DNA of 64,000 nt from Mytilisepta virgata (taxonomy: Eukaryota > Mollusca > Bivalvia > Mytilida > Mytilidae), in the NCBI GenBank assembly GCA_028015205.1, contig CM051520.1:8900501-8964500 (forward strand), in the 5' to 3' direction. Shown one piece after another: positions 35,801-45,500 of this stretch. The notes beneath the pieces are model-generated. The model was not told the origin of the DNA, did no database searches, and worked only from the letters and a program-made list of their open reading frames with translations. A program made the position numbers and the translations under genes. Every line of letters begins with the position of its first letter. Positions within the stretch are counted from its first letter, which is position 1.

Positions 35801-38800
35801 CTGGTTTTATGGGAGTTTCTGTAGTACTTTTTGGTTTTTAATTTTCAGTGTTTAGTTGTTGTGATTGTTCATTTGTCTTCCCAGGTTTGTTTTTTTTATT
35901 AGCTCCTTAGACACAAATGTATAATTGTTCTCCTTTACCGCCCTTAAAGATTTTGTCTGAAGCCATTTGGCCAACTTTGGGTAATTATTAATTTTGTATG
36001 CATGTGTAACTAATGATGACCACCAATCAATATCTACTACATGTGTCCCACTGACATTTAACTATTTTTTTATTAAACAAGAGTTTAAAAATGATTTGCC
36101 TGCTTCTGTTTAGTTGAATTGATGAATGATGGATGAATTATTGTTTAACGTCCAGTGGCAACCAGGTGCATATCAGGAAGAGAACATGTTGATATGATAA
36201 TGAATATGATCCCTGCTTTGTACTAGACCGAAACGCTAAGTCGGATTTTTAATGTGCTAGTTCACAGGAAGACATATCACCTCACTTGGACCCATTATAC
36301 TGACTCCGAGCCGACCAGTCTTTGCTCTTACTCCTAGATGCCGCGTGCTAGGCAAAGAAGCAGCAAATACCAATTTTAATGTCTTTGGTTTGACCCGGCC
36401 GGGAATCGAACCCGCGACCTTCCGCATTCGGGGCGAGCACGCTACCATGAGACCACCGAGGCGGTCTAGTTGAATTGAGGTCAAGGTTAGATGACATATA
36501 TGACCGACTAACATATACCTAACAACTCAAAAATTTTTGACCTTTGATGTTACTATGTATATTCATTACTAAGAAACTGGTCTGATCAACAAAACTGGAC
36601 CTAAAGGAGCAACCATTTGATTTTTATGGGGGGCTAGGATGAAATGTTTGATACTGCCTATTTTTTTTTTTTTCCTGGATTTTTTTTTCATAGAAACCAA
36701 AGAATTTCCTGATTGACACAGGTCCTGCATTTTTTTTCATACCTAAAGTCATCCTGGCTTTTTATCTTGCCAAAATCCTGGTCCTGCCTCTTTATTTAAA
36801 ATTTCATTCTAGCCCCTAAAAAAATCAAATGGTTGCTCCCCAAAGCAATGAAGCATAAACTGAGGTTCAGGTCAGTAAAATATGTCAGGTTGACATGTTC
36901 ACATATCCCATGTATTTAAGATCCTGAGAAACCTGTCAGACCTAGGCCAGGGAAGCATGAAAGTGCATCAGGTCAACATCAGGTTGGGCACATTTTATGA
37001 AATATGCTCTCCTGGGAACTATGACTTCCCTTATCTTGGGAAAACAATTGCCCTTTCTCCAATTTAGCACGAATCACCTCACCTGCTGTTTAACTAGAGC
37101 TAGATCATGGCTATGGTGATTAGTGAGACCCATCATGCTTACTCGACTTTCATGAATTTAACGCAGAGTATGTCCACGCATCAAGATGACTGCAAACACA
37201 GGTTTAATTTTAACACAAATTACCACTTTCCAATTTAACATTACCAAATACCTTCCCTGGTTTCTTGCAATGGCTGTCTTATTAATGTGAAATAAAATTA
37301 AATTACCTCTAGATACAGTGGTGCTCCCTTATTCTTTGCATCCCCTTATTCTGCGCATGTGTCATTTCGGTACTTTCCAAATGAGTGTTTAGAAATATTC
37401 ATAATTTGTTTTGTTCATAACCTTATTTTGTTCTATTTTGTATCCAAGAAATTTTAATATGAATCAACAGTCCACCTGTATGCAACGTTTCTTCTGAAAA
37501 ATCTTAAAAAATGCTAAGACCCCATCCGTAACACCTTTCTTGGCAAACTGAAACAACACGTGGATGAAATAATTTACAATGTTAAACTTTTCCCACCATT
37601 CTTCATCTGCTTTTACTGATGCTATCTTGTTTTTGAAGTAAAACACTGACAATGTCAATTTCTGATCCAGGTGACATTTGAGGGTATTACAATACTAGGG
37701 TTATGGTGTTTCTACACAAATTATCAGAAAAATGTATAACAATCTGAAGTAATCTGCCTATTGTTTTCACAAAATATGGATGGATGGATGAATTATTGTT
37801 TAACATCCAGTGGCAACTATCATGACTATTAGGTGTATATCAGGATGAGAACATGCTGATATGATATGAATATGATCCCTGCTTTGTACTAGACCGATAC
37901 CCTGAGCCGGATTTATAACATGCTAGCTCACGAGGTAATTGTCCGCAGGAAGACATATCACTCACTCAGACACATCATACTGACTCCAAACTGACCAGCT
38001 GATCTTAGCTCTTAATCCTAGATGCCGTGTGCTTAGCGGAGAAGCAGCAAATACCAATTCTAATGTCTATGGTTTGACTTGGCTGAGGATGGAACCCACA
38101 ACCTTCCGCACTCGAGATGAGCACAAGACCACCGAGACGGTTTTTCACACAAGAATAATCATTCTATATTGTATGTTGATAACAAATATTTGTGTGTGGT
38201 TCTTGGCTGTCAGTCTTCAATTTATTATGAAAGGCTTAGTTACGCAGACATACGGCACTGCATTGTATATTGGAAAATTATTTAATAAAATTTTAAATAA
38301 CAGATTATCAAAATTTTTGGTGGATAAAAATATTATTAAATCACAACAAATAGGGTTTGTAAAAGGATGTAGAACGAGTGATCACATGTTCATTCTAAAT
38401 TCTTTGATTCAGAAATATGTAAAAAAATGAATCTAAGCCACTTTATACTTGTTTTGTCGATTTTAAGCAAGCCTTCCCATCAGTGTCTCATGTTCATTTA
38501 TTTTATAAACTTAAACTACTCAGGGGTTGGCTCAAAATTTTATAATATTGTAAAAGACATGTATACCAACTCTTTTTCTTGTGTTAAAGTAGATAGAGTG
38601 AGGACAGATTTCTTCAAATGTGGGTTGGAAGTCAGACAAGGAGATAGCTTAGGTCCCAATTTATTTAACATGTATATAAATGACCTGCCAGCTGCAGGCC
38701 ATTCTGACAGTTCATGTGATCCAATTCATTTAGGATCAAACTATATAAATTGTTTGCTTTATGCAGATGATGTTATTTTGTTATCAACATCTGCAAAAGG

Positions 38801-41575
38801 ACTTCAGTCCTGTATGAACAAATTATCCATATTTTCTAATCAGTGGAGATTGAATGTTAATCTTAAAAAGACAAAAGTATTAGTCTTTAATAAAAGTGGC
38901 AATAAAACGGATATCAAAATTAAATATAAGGATGAAATAATAGAAAATGCACAAAGATACAAGTACTAAGGTATTGTTTTTGCAGCCTCTGGAAGTTTTT
39001 CTACAGCTAAAGAGGAATTATATAAAAAAAGGTCATAAAGCGGTATTTAAATTAAGGAAAGTTTTTTCAGATCATAGACCGAATGCAAAAGTTTTGCTAC
39101 ATATTTTCAATCATACAATAAAACCCATATTACTGTATGGATCTAAGATTTGGGGGTACTTTTCCCCAACAAAATTTACAAATAATTTAGATAAATATAT
39201 TATTAAAGAAATAGACTCTATTTTTTTTAGAGAAAATCCACACAAAATTTTGTAAATATATATTAGGTGTTCGAGTAAGAGCATCAAATGATGGATGTAG
39301 AGGGAGCTGGGTAGTTTGCCTTTACTATATTCCATATTATGTAATTTAATAAAATATTGGTGCTATATATAAAAACGGTTGACAGGTCAAACTCGTTATT
39401 ATAATTATGAACCTTTTAAAATGTCTGAACTTATGTCAGATAAAAATAAAGATTCTTGGGTTGGCTGTATTAAAGTTATTTTTAAATATCTGAATTTAGA
39501 GTATCGTTTCAAAAACCCAGAAAAATTTAAAACTAACCATATAGTGAATAAAGTTAAAATTCAGCTGCATAATAAGTTCATATGCATGTGGAAAACAAAT
39601 TTATTTAATGATCAAAGGAAAATTGTAAATCAAGGAAATAAATTGAGAACATACAGGCAGTTAAAAACTAATTTTACTTTTGAACAATACCTTCTGATTG
39701 GCAAGAGAGAACAAAGAAGGCTTTTATCTAAATTTAGAGTTAGGGATCACCCTCTCCAAATTGAGACGGGTCGATACTTACAATTAGAAGTAAAAGACAG
39801 AAAATGTAAAGCTTGTTTTGAAGAAATTGAAGACGAATGTCATTTTCTATTACATTGTAAAAGTTATATAAAAGAAAGAAATTTTTATCTTAAAGAAATA
39901 GAAAATAGATTTAAGCATTTTAAAAGTCTTTTCTGATAGGAATAAATTTATTTGGTTAATGTCAACTGAAGACGAATTTGTTATTACAAAAGTATACAGA
40001 TTATTGTCTACCTGATATGAAAAAAGAAAAGACATATTGGAGGCAGACAACCCACTTACCTAATTATAATTATAAAATTAAATTTTAATGAGCTCAGTCC
40101 ACAGTGTGTCTCCTGTACAGTAAACAAATATTGTACATATAATGAAACATTTTAGTTTTGTGTATCCTTTTTTGAATATTATTTAATTTGTATGTCACTC
40201 AAATAATACCAATCATTGATTTTATTATGTTTAATGTATAATTATGTTTTTATTTATTCTATGCATTTATTTCATTATTGTAATTATTCTGCTCAGCAAT
40301 GGGCGCCATAATTGGCTGAATAAAATTATCTTTATCTTTATCTCTTTATACTGATATCTCACTACATCGCAGTACTAAATGAATTTACGTGGAAAAAGCA
40401 TTAGTCCAGTCAGACTAAGTTTAAACCTCAAACTAATTGCAACAGAAAATGTTTTAGTTCTAATCTATAGCATTAAGCCCCAAATATACACAGAAAAAAT
40501 TCTCATAAAATCTAACTTGAGGAAAACTCAAAATCAGCATTTTTAATTTCCTATGGAAATTAACACTGGAAAGGGGAGATAACTCCGCAAAAATGAGTCT
40601 TTTTTGTCCGTTTTTGGTTGATTTTCTTAAAATTCATGTAAAGTATGATACTTTCATGGGGTTATAAGTTTGTATTTGACTATATTATATAATCTTCTGC
40701 TCATGAAATATACAAAACCGAAATGTTATGGGTATTTCTATTTTTTTTTGCACATTTTTCATTAAAGAAATTGCAAATTTGTGGCTTTGTGACCATTTTG
40801 AAAAAATAATGTGGAAATTTGGTATTGTTTATATCTGTAAATTATATTTGATCAGCATCTACCTTGTTTAAAGAAACTTTAAACCACAGATAGAAGAATA
40901 TATGCTTAATCATTTTTATTAGATTTGAGATTCTTTACCTTGACAAGTTGAAAAATTTAATAAATGGTCAACTAATGAATTACGAAATCTAGGTTGTAGC
41001 TTGATAAAAGATATGAAAAAAACTTTAGAGTTGTTTGTTATATTCTAAAGACAGCTAAAATATCAAGAATCAATACATTCTGCTGCATAGAAGTGGTAAA
41101 GTTATAATTTTGTATCAATTCTTATTGATATTTCTGCCTTTTATGCAGAGTTATCTCCCATTTTCAATGCAAATGTCCATAGGAATTTTAAAATCGTGAT
41201 TTTTTTATCTTCCTCAAGTTAGATTTGGTTAGACTTTTTTCTGTGTATATTTGGGGTATAATGCTAAAGATTAAAACTTAAAAATCTTCTTTTGCAATTA
41301 CTTTAAGGTAAGGGTCAAATTTATGCTAGATTGACTGGACTACCCGTGAATACTACATTATAATGGAACCCGCGATACAATGAGAAGAGATCATACATAA
41401 TTATTGAGACAGACTTTCAGAGACCCTTCTTATCTGATTATTATTTGTATGGATGAATAGCAGCAATATGAATTTACCATGCCCATGCAAAACAAAATCA
41501 CATTGTAATTGATTATTTTAGTAAAAATCAGGTACCTATTAAGTTTGGAACGTAAAATAGAACTTCTGATCCCAT
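23831..41575 (-). CDS. CDIPT: CDP-alcohol phosphatidyltransferase, phosphatidylinositol synthase type (7 exons)
   Basis: Joining 41575-41536, 35201-35106, 34764-34709, 32708-32652, 27952-27832, 24344-24175 and 23890-23831 gives 600 nt, 199 residues plus TAA, with every intron GT...AG and every phase consistent. The protein opens MGSEVLFYVPNLIGYIR, like the VPNLIGYAR start of animal CDIPT. It has the full family motif D45xxDG(48-49)xxAR(52-53)x8G62xxxD66xxxD70, whose aspartates bind the metal ions. Several hydrophobic segments (about 18-26, 32-44, 84-98, 129-146, 154-176) fit the six-helix membrane fold. CDIPT makes phosphatidylinositol from CDP-diacylglycerol and inositol in the ER; human CDIPT is 213 residues. 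The middle and C-terminal parts are divergent, so a paralog with another alcohol substrate is possible. Introns are loaded with repeats. Confidence 0.85.
24175..24344 (-). CDS. CDIPT: CDIPT exon 6
   Basis: 170 nt between TTTCAG and GTAAGAG. Encodes two hydrophobic segments, GFIALTGVHVLPIWLYA and LQYTGTAILVAGRLLAL. Confidence 0.8.
24484..24630 (-). mobile_element. Retroelement 3' tail, part 1 (split by a nested insertion)
   Basis: About 90% similar to 5670-5795: both contain 'acctaaggagcaa', 'gacaaatgaacaaccacaag' and 'aacaatgaacaacacgaact'. It breaks off at CTATAAAA and resumes at 27171 with CCAGGAGTGAACCCA, which is continuous in the 5.8-kb copy. Confidence 0.75.
24631..27170 (+). mobile_element. 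Hairpin-ended dispersed element, copy 3, nested in a retroelement tail
   Basis: 5' end ACTAG then a perfect hairpin AGGCTCCCAGGAGCCT (24639-24654), then GTATAGCTCACCTGG. 3' end hairpin TGACCCTTCGGGTCA (27146-27160) then GGTGAGCTAA. The inner borders TAGCTCACCTG and CAGGTGAGCTA are inverted copies. The body includes a ~112-bp tandem array and a 3' block shared with the 10.7- and 2.2-kb copies. The element has no coding capacity. The host element's two halves define its limits to within a few bases. Confidence 0.8.
25370..26060 (+). repeat. ~112-bp tandem array inside the nested element
   Basis: Six units, each with 'aaatatatatggttgctagg', 'tacttttccatcggttgcta' and 'tttttcaatgaccttgacc'. A 114-codon minus-strand open frame over three units is repeat-derived. 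Confidence 0.8.
27171..27235 (-). mobile_element. Retroelement tail, part 2 (right of the nested insertion)
   Basis: CCAGGAGTGAACCCATGTGC and GCAGTTCCTGCTCTGTATAC correspond to 5803-5860, so this continues the piece ending at 24630. Confidence 0.7.
27832..27952 (-). CDS. CDIPT: CDIPT exon 5
   Basis: 121 nt between TTAACAG and GTATCT. Encodes a helix with VMVVEWLTFVC and a polar loop (THKRGANWRIPDE) more divergent from vertebrate CDIPT than the motif region. Confidence 0.8.
28109..29428 (+). mobile_element. Non-autonomous Helitron
   Basis: Helitron hallmarks are present: 5' end TC preceded by host A (28108), 3' end CTAG (29425-29428) followed by host T, and a GC-rich hairpin CCCGCGCTCGCGCGGG (29401-29416) 8 bases before the CTAG. 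There are no terminal inverted repeats of transposon length and no Rep/helicase frame in the 1320 bp. It sits in CDIPT intron 5 (between 27952 and 32652 on the minus strand). The 5' boundary is less certain than the 3' one. Confidence 0.6.
29606..30640 (+). repeat. ~146-bp tandem array, 7-8 units
   Basis: The phrase CACTTACAGAAGAATGGTTA recurs at about 29608, 29754, 29899, 30045, 30191, 30337 and 30486, a spacing of ~146. Each unit also has 'atgcatgcttcggatgctgg'. Divergence increases to the right. Confidence 0.85.
30712..32040 (+). repeat. 46-bp tandem array, about 28 units
   Basis: The unit reads 'tcttgatattcttaatcata' then 'ttgtcagttcctcatcacag' and AGAAAG. A few units are shortened (about 31150, 31445) or carry 'ccacaaagtctaccacttgt' (about 31240, 31530), indicating higher-order structure. 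It lies inside CDIPT intron 5. Confidence 0.9.
32652..32708 (-). CDS. CDIPT: CDIPT exon 4, end of catalytic motif
   Basis: 57 nt (19 codons, phase 0 at both ends) between TTACAG and GTAAGT. Encodes FDVVIDNISRGFLW with the last two motif aspartates (D66, D70). Confidence 0.9.
33480..34150 (-). repeat. Possible second copy of the 58-kb MITE, inverted
   Basis: Read on the minus strand, blocks such as the CACGTG region with TTGTTGACA, 'tgttccttcaaatagctgtt' and the 'aaacaaatcctctt' region resemble 58370-58640. The ends were not fixed. It is in CDIPT intron 4. Confidence 0.4.
34709..34764 (-). CDS. CDIPT: CDIPT exon 3, catalytic core
   Basis: 56 nt between TTACAG and GTAAGT. Encodes FDGYFARKLNQCSVFGAW, holding the second aspartate, DG, AR and the downstream glycine of the motif. 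Confidence 0.9.
35106..35201 (-). CDS. CDIPT: CDIPT exon 2
   Basis: Acceptor TTTTTAG, 96 nt, donor GTAAG. It encodes the first two hydrophobic helices and ends in ALLD, the first aspartate of the catalytic motif. Confidence 0.85.
35505..35905 (+). mobile_element. 3' end of a 5'-truncated retroelement
   Basis: An open stretch ending at 35642 includes FRQTELLLSKKLLNQGLI and KFYGRHHNLL, the same C-terminal peptide as the fragment at 5662-6368 but with fewer breaks. The tail (35740-35905) matches the other copies: GGAACTGCTTACCCTCCCGG, 'cactcctggttttatgggag', 'tgttcatttgtcttcccagg'. It is in CDIPT intron 1, hence near exon 2 on the opposite strand. Confidence 0.65.
36115..36472 (-). mobile_element. 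tRNA-derived SINE, full-length copy
   Basis: Minus-strand reading: GACCGCCTCGGTGGTCTCAT then GGTAGCGTGC (A box region) and GGGTTCGATTCCC (B box), i.e. RNA polymerase III promoter elements. A body follows with 'catctaggagtaagagcaaa', and the 3' end is GTTAAACAATAATTCATCCA. A second, more diverged copy is at 37783-38142 and a truncated one at 54028-54203. Open frames over it are spurious. Confidence 0.8.
36605..36841. mobile_element. Short inverted-repeat element (MITE-like)
   Basis: The left arm GGAGCAACCATTTGATTTTT and the right arm AAAAATCAAATGGTTGCTCC are inverted copies. Similarity continues inward to GGGGGCTAGGATGAAAT versus ATTTCATTCTAGCCCC. No coding capacity in ~240 bp. Part of the right end recurs near 54640-54690. 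Confidence 0.75.
36842..37782. other. CDIPT intron 1 sequence, no element recognised
   Basis: AT-rich, with no exon or repeat boundary supported. A 64-codon minus-strand frame (37464-37658) has no recognisable domain. Confidence 0.35.
37783..38142 (-). mobile_element. tRNA-derived SINE, diverged copy
   Basis: The same layout as the 36.1-kb copy: the 3' end GTTAAACAATAATTCATCCA, the body with a TCTAGGATTAAGAGC-like block, and the tRNA-like head near 38080-38140. The B box is damaged (GGTTCCATCC instead of GGTTCGATTCC). The spacing of two SINEs in one orientation within 1.7 kb may be chance. Confidence 0.7.
38245..40345 (+). pseudogene. 5'-truncated LINE: reverse transcriptase and 3' end
   Basis: Pieces in successive frames give GKLFNKILNNRLSKFL and QIGFVKGCRTSDHMF (RT fingers), then GLEVRQGDSLGPNLFNMYIN, LLYADDVILLS (catalytic YADD), WRLNVNLKKTKVLVF, LLYGSKIWGYF, and the C-terminal KCKACFEEIEDECHFLLHC zinc-like motif. 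At least four frame breaks occur (about 38430, 38960, 39255, 39380). The 3' UTR ends in AATAAAATTATC followed by TTTATC repeats (40320-40345). It lacks endonuclease and ORF1. Related in layout to the 13.0-17.5 kb element but clearly another family. Confidence 0.8.
40402..41342. mobile_element. 941-bp element with ~200-bp terminal inverted repeats, TA ends
   Basis: The left end TAGTCCAGTCAGACTAA is the inverse of the right end TTGACTGGACTA, and similarity runs ~200 bp inward, including CCCCAAATATACACAGAAAA and GGAGATAACTC on both sides. The outermost TA on each side fits a TA target duplication as made by Tc1/mariner-type transposases. No transposase frame. It is in CDIPT intron 1, about 200 bp from exon 1. 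Confidence 0.75.
41536..41575 (-). CDS. CDIPT: CDIPT exon 1 (start codon)
   Basis: ATG at 41573-41575 and 13 codons ending VPNLI plus one base, then donor GTACCT. It was found by seeking a VPNLIG-type end that completes the split glycine codon of exon 2. The phase and the family motif both fit. Confidence 0.8.
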
Positions 41576-41715
41576 AATGAAATTATCATTGGTGCAAGTG
41601 TACTTTATCAGATGTTTTTGTTTACATGTGGATCGACGTCTTGTTTGCGCTTGAAGCGTCTTGGTGAGTTGACCAAGGAAGATCCGGTTTGACGTAAACA
41701 CAAACAGATGGAAAG
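41576..41715. promoter_or_regulatory. Candidate bidirectional promoter between CDIPT and CPD
   Basis: Only 140 bp separate the two divergent start codons, so both 5' UTRs and the core promoter elements must lie here or overlap. Visible motifs are TGACGTAA (41690-41697, a CRE/ATF-type site), GACGTC (41635-41640, CRE-like core) and an inverted CCAAT box (ATTGG, 41588-41592). No TATA box is obvious. Head-to-head housekeeping-type genes commonly share such promoters. Motif matches this short can arise by chance, and unseen non-coding 5' exons would change the picture. Confidence 0.5.
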
Positions 41716-41728
41716 ATGTCCCACCTGA
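41708..41728 (+). promoter_or_regulatory. Overlapping uORF at the CPD start
   Basis: An upstream ATG at 41708 opens a six-codon frame ending in TGA at 41726-41728, overlapping the main ATG (41716) in another frame. If included in the mRNA it could lower initiation at the main start. Confidence 0.5.
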
Positions 41729-42529
41729 TTATCTTATGTTCTGTGCTTTTCTTCTCATTGTTCTTTTCTAACTGCACTTCAGAAAATTCCTTAGACAATT
41801 TTAAGCCAGACACTTCACACTACCATAAATATGACGAATTGTCAAAATTTTTACATGATATGGTGTCCAAGCACCCAAACCTTGCAAAATTACATACCAT
41901 AGGTAAAAGTGTGCAAAATAGAAGTTTATTGGCTATTCAGATAACTGATAAAATCGATGAAGTTGAACCAGGAGAACCTATGTTTAAATATGTCGGTAAC
42001 ATGCACGGTAATGAGGCTGTTGGACGAGAAATTCTTATCTATCTCATTCAGTACTTGCTTGAATACTATCAAAAAGATGATAGAGTTTCAAAGTTAATAG
42101 ACAATACAAATATTTATATAATGCCGACCATGAATCCTGATGGATTTGAAGAAGCACGTCTTGGAGACTGTTTTGGTGTTCAGGGTAGACCAAATCATAA
42201 CAAGGTCGACCTTAATAGAAATTTCCCAGATCAATTCCGCAAGCATAACCCAAAAATTGAACCTGAAACCAAAGCAATGATTGACTGGATAGAGAACAAC
42301 AAATTTGTTTTATCTTCAAACCTCCATGGTGGAAGTGTAGTAGCCAGTTACCCGTTTGACGATACTAAGGTGCACAGAAATATTTATAGTCCAGCACCAG
42401 ATGATGCAGTGTTTAAACATTTGGCAAGAGTTTATTCAAATAGTCATCAAACTATGCATAACCCAGGCCAGTGTGGTGATAATTTTGCTGAGGGTATAAC
42501 AAATGGTGCAGATTGGTATGATGTACCAG
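41716..42529 (+). CDS. CPD: CPD exon 1: signal peptide and most of domain I
   Basis: 814 nt from ATG to CCAG|GTAATT. Hydrophobic leader [20 protein letters not shown]. Zinc ligands in GNMHGNE (H97, E100) and SNLHGG (H204); substrate-binding region [11 protein letters not shown]. The frame runs into the intron to 42627, but the splice at 42529 fits exon 2. Confidence 0.9.
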
Positions 42530-45500
42530 GTAATTATGTTTCCTTATGTTCAGCATGTTCAGTGCAATATTCCCTCTCTTCTCATCTTGTAAAAGTTATT
42601 CCCATTTCAAAATATATTACAGCATAGACCTAACTGGAAATTACTTGAATTTCATGATTAAAAATCAGACTTGTTATTTTAAAACTGATAAGAATAATTG
42701 GCCAAAAGCTTAAGGTTTTAATAAGTGCATAAAATATAGATATAAAATAGATTTGTTAATTTTTTTTTTTTAAATATTCATGAATTTTCCAATTAATTCT
42801 TCAATTTAGAATACCTGTAAATGAAGTCTTCATGCAGTGACTTCTGAAAAATGTTCTGTTTGTTGTCTTTCTTTTACTCCTCCCTGTTATCTTTCTTTTC
42901 TTCCTCTCTGTTGTCCATTCACTTTCCCAGTCAAGTCACTTCTCCCTACCAGTCTTAAGTTCATTGAACCCTGTTATTATTAAAATGTAAAGCTTTATTG
43001 AAATGTTTCTTATTTAAAAGATATATCTCTAATGTTACTTGTTTAGATTGTTTCTTAACAGTAAGGTATAAAAATATTCTGTTTTATTTGATGGAATGGA
43101 GATTAGAATTTTTTATTTGCAGGAGGAATGGAAGATTACAATTATCTCCATAGTAACTGTTTTGAGATAACAGTAGAGTTGTCATGCTGTAAATATCCAC
43201 CCGTCAAAAGACTTTCTGTAGAATGGTACAATAATAAAGAGTCATTGATGGCTTATATGGAAGAGGTAAATATGACTGATAGGTTCTGAAAAGTTTCCTT
43301 AGTTTGAATGCATCCACAAGTATGAAAATTTCCATCTTTCAAACAGTGGAATGCATAGGAAAGAGGGCAAACAATATAGAATGTTTCATATGAGGTGGAA
43401 GATATTGCAATACTTAAGTAAGACAGGATTACATAAAGCTCTCATACATACAGATATCCAGTCAAATGTTGTAAGGATGAAAAATTGGATTGTATGAAAA
43501 ATATTCATTGCTTTATGATATTACAGTTGAAGTCCATCAAGGGAATTTCCACAGTTTGTGACTGCAATACATGTATGTACATGTAAATATAAAAATCTGT
43601 CTCATATGATATCTCTTTAAAAAGTTATGGGTTTTTTTTTACAAACATCAGATAAGACAAGAGAAATTATTCAGATTTGATGTTATGGTCATAAAAATCA
43701 CTTCAAGTTCCATTTTAGGCTTCCATATTGGATGCCTAGAAAATAACCTTTTTTGTTAAATTTTTCTTTCATTTATCCATAAAGATTATGATGATAATTG
43801 TGAAATCATATATAATAACCTTGTTTCTTTTGACCATTAAGTTTAGGGTTTGAAAGATTTTATTAATTCTTAAATTCTCCTTAATTACAGTTCTTTTGAT
43901 TACTCTTTAAATGTAATAATATGAATAATATATATATACCAGGGTAAATAGTTTTGGTCATAGAATCTAGGTTATATTTAAATTACATTAAATGTCTGTT
44001 TACATTTTAAAGGTACATAAAGGAGTGAAGGGATTTGTTCGTGATGCTATGACACATAAAGGTATACCAGAAGCCATAATAATGGTGGAAGGGATAAAAC
44101 ATAATGTTACCACGGCATCTTACGGAGATTTCTGGAGATTACTGGTACCAGGGAAATATACTCTATCTGCAACGGCACCAGGGTATTTAATGTTGTAATA
44201 TTGTATGTTTTATTTAGTTAAATATGTATGTACTCGTCAGAATAAAAAGGATCAAGTTTTCAGATGGCTGTTAAAATTTTAAATTATTTATTTTATACAG
44301 AAACCAATTAAGTGAAAAGTAATGATCTATTAGTGCAATTGATTATGATATGAAAAAAAACTTGGAAGAACTCAGAAGAATAACCACTAAGAAATGATTA
44401 ATTTTTTCATTTTAAGAAGATGAAATTTACAAATTATTCAAATAAACAGAGGGTTGCTTGAAAAGAAAATGGTGTCTTGGAATGGTTAACAGTATAGACG
44501 TATAAAGTATATCCAAAATGTTGAATTTTTGACAGCAAGCTCTCTTAACAGAAGAAAAATTCTATAATAAAAAATGTTGAAGTCTTAATTTGAAAAATTA
44601 TATAACTAACTTGTTACTGTATAGATTTATATATTATTATTTATGTTTGGTATATCACAGTCTGTAGAAATGTTTTCTGAACATTCCAACTTTAAAGATA
44701 ATTTGAAAAATTATGATTTCTCTTTATAGAAATATGTCATTATTGTAGATATGATGTGAAGAGTGAACATGTGGAGGTAACAGATGGACCTGCTAAAGAA
44801 ATATCATTTGACCTAAGAAAATCTACAGGAACAAAGATAAATGTAAAACCATTATCAGAACAGATAGGATCTAAAAATGGTGGAGAGCAGATAATAACTG
44901 TTACAGAAAAAGATAAAATACCCCAACAAACTAAATCAGAGAAAACTAATGCCACTCAGTCAGAGCCTAAGAAGAATGATCAGTCAAAGTCTGTATCTAC
45001 AGAACCCGATACTCTTGATGTATTAGTTGATCATGTCAACAAATTACGTGATGCTTCACACAGAGAAAAACAAATATTTATAGAACCTACAGAATTTAAA
45101 TATCATCATTATGGAGATCTTGAAAAATTCTTGCGGAATATTTCTCAAAGATTCCCAAATATAACACGACTGTATTCCATTGGACAATCAGTTCAAGGGA
45201 GGGAATTGTGGACCATAGAAATTACAGATAATCCAGGAATACACGAACCTGGTAGGTCAAAGGTTACCGGTTAAAAGTTTATTTATTATTTTCTCTATGA
45301 TCACGGCATTGAAGTTTTAGTGAATTTGGTATTATGAAAGTCTGTTTATTTGAAAATTCTAGATTTATGTTATTTCAACATAAATGTATGATTCTTTATA
45401 AATTGAAGATTGCTGTGTCAAGTTATATATAAAGAAATGAATATGATATCTAAGATATTGGTATTTGTTATTCATTTGTTAAGATCATGTGGCAGTATTG

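Noticed and set aside
36380..36470. tRNA gene with A and B boxes
   Set aside because: The tRNA-like head is fused to a SINE body found at three places in the window and does not fold as a full tRNA.
41622..41813. 63-codon minus-strand frame across the CPD start
   Set aside because: It is antisense to the CPD signal-peptide exon and the promoter and resembles no protein.
44756..45274. Separate 172-codon gene
   Set aside because: It is CPD exon 4 read from an internal ATG. Splice sites and homologous domains place it within the CPD gene.
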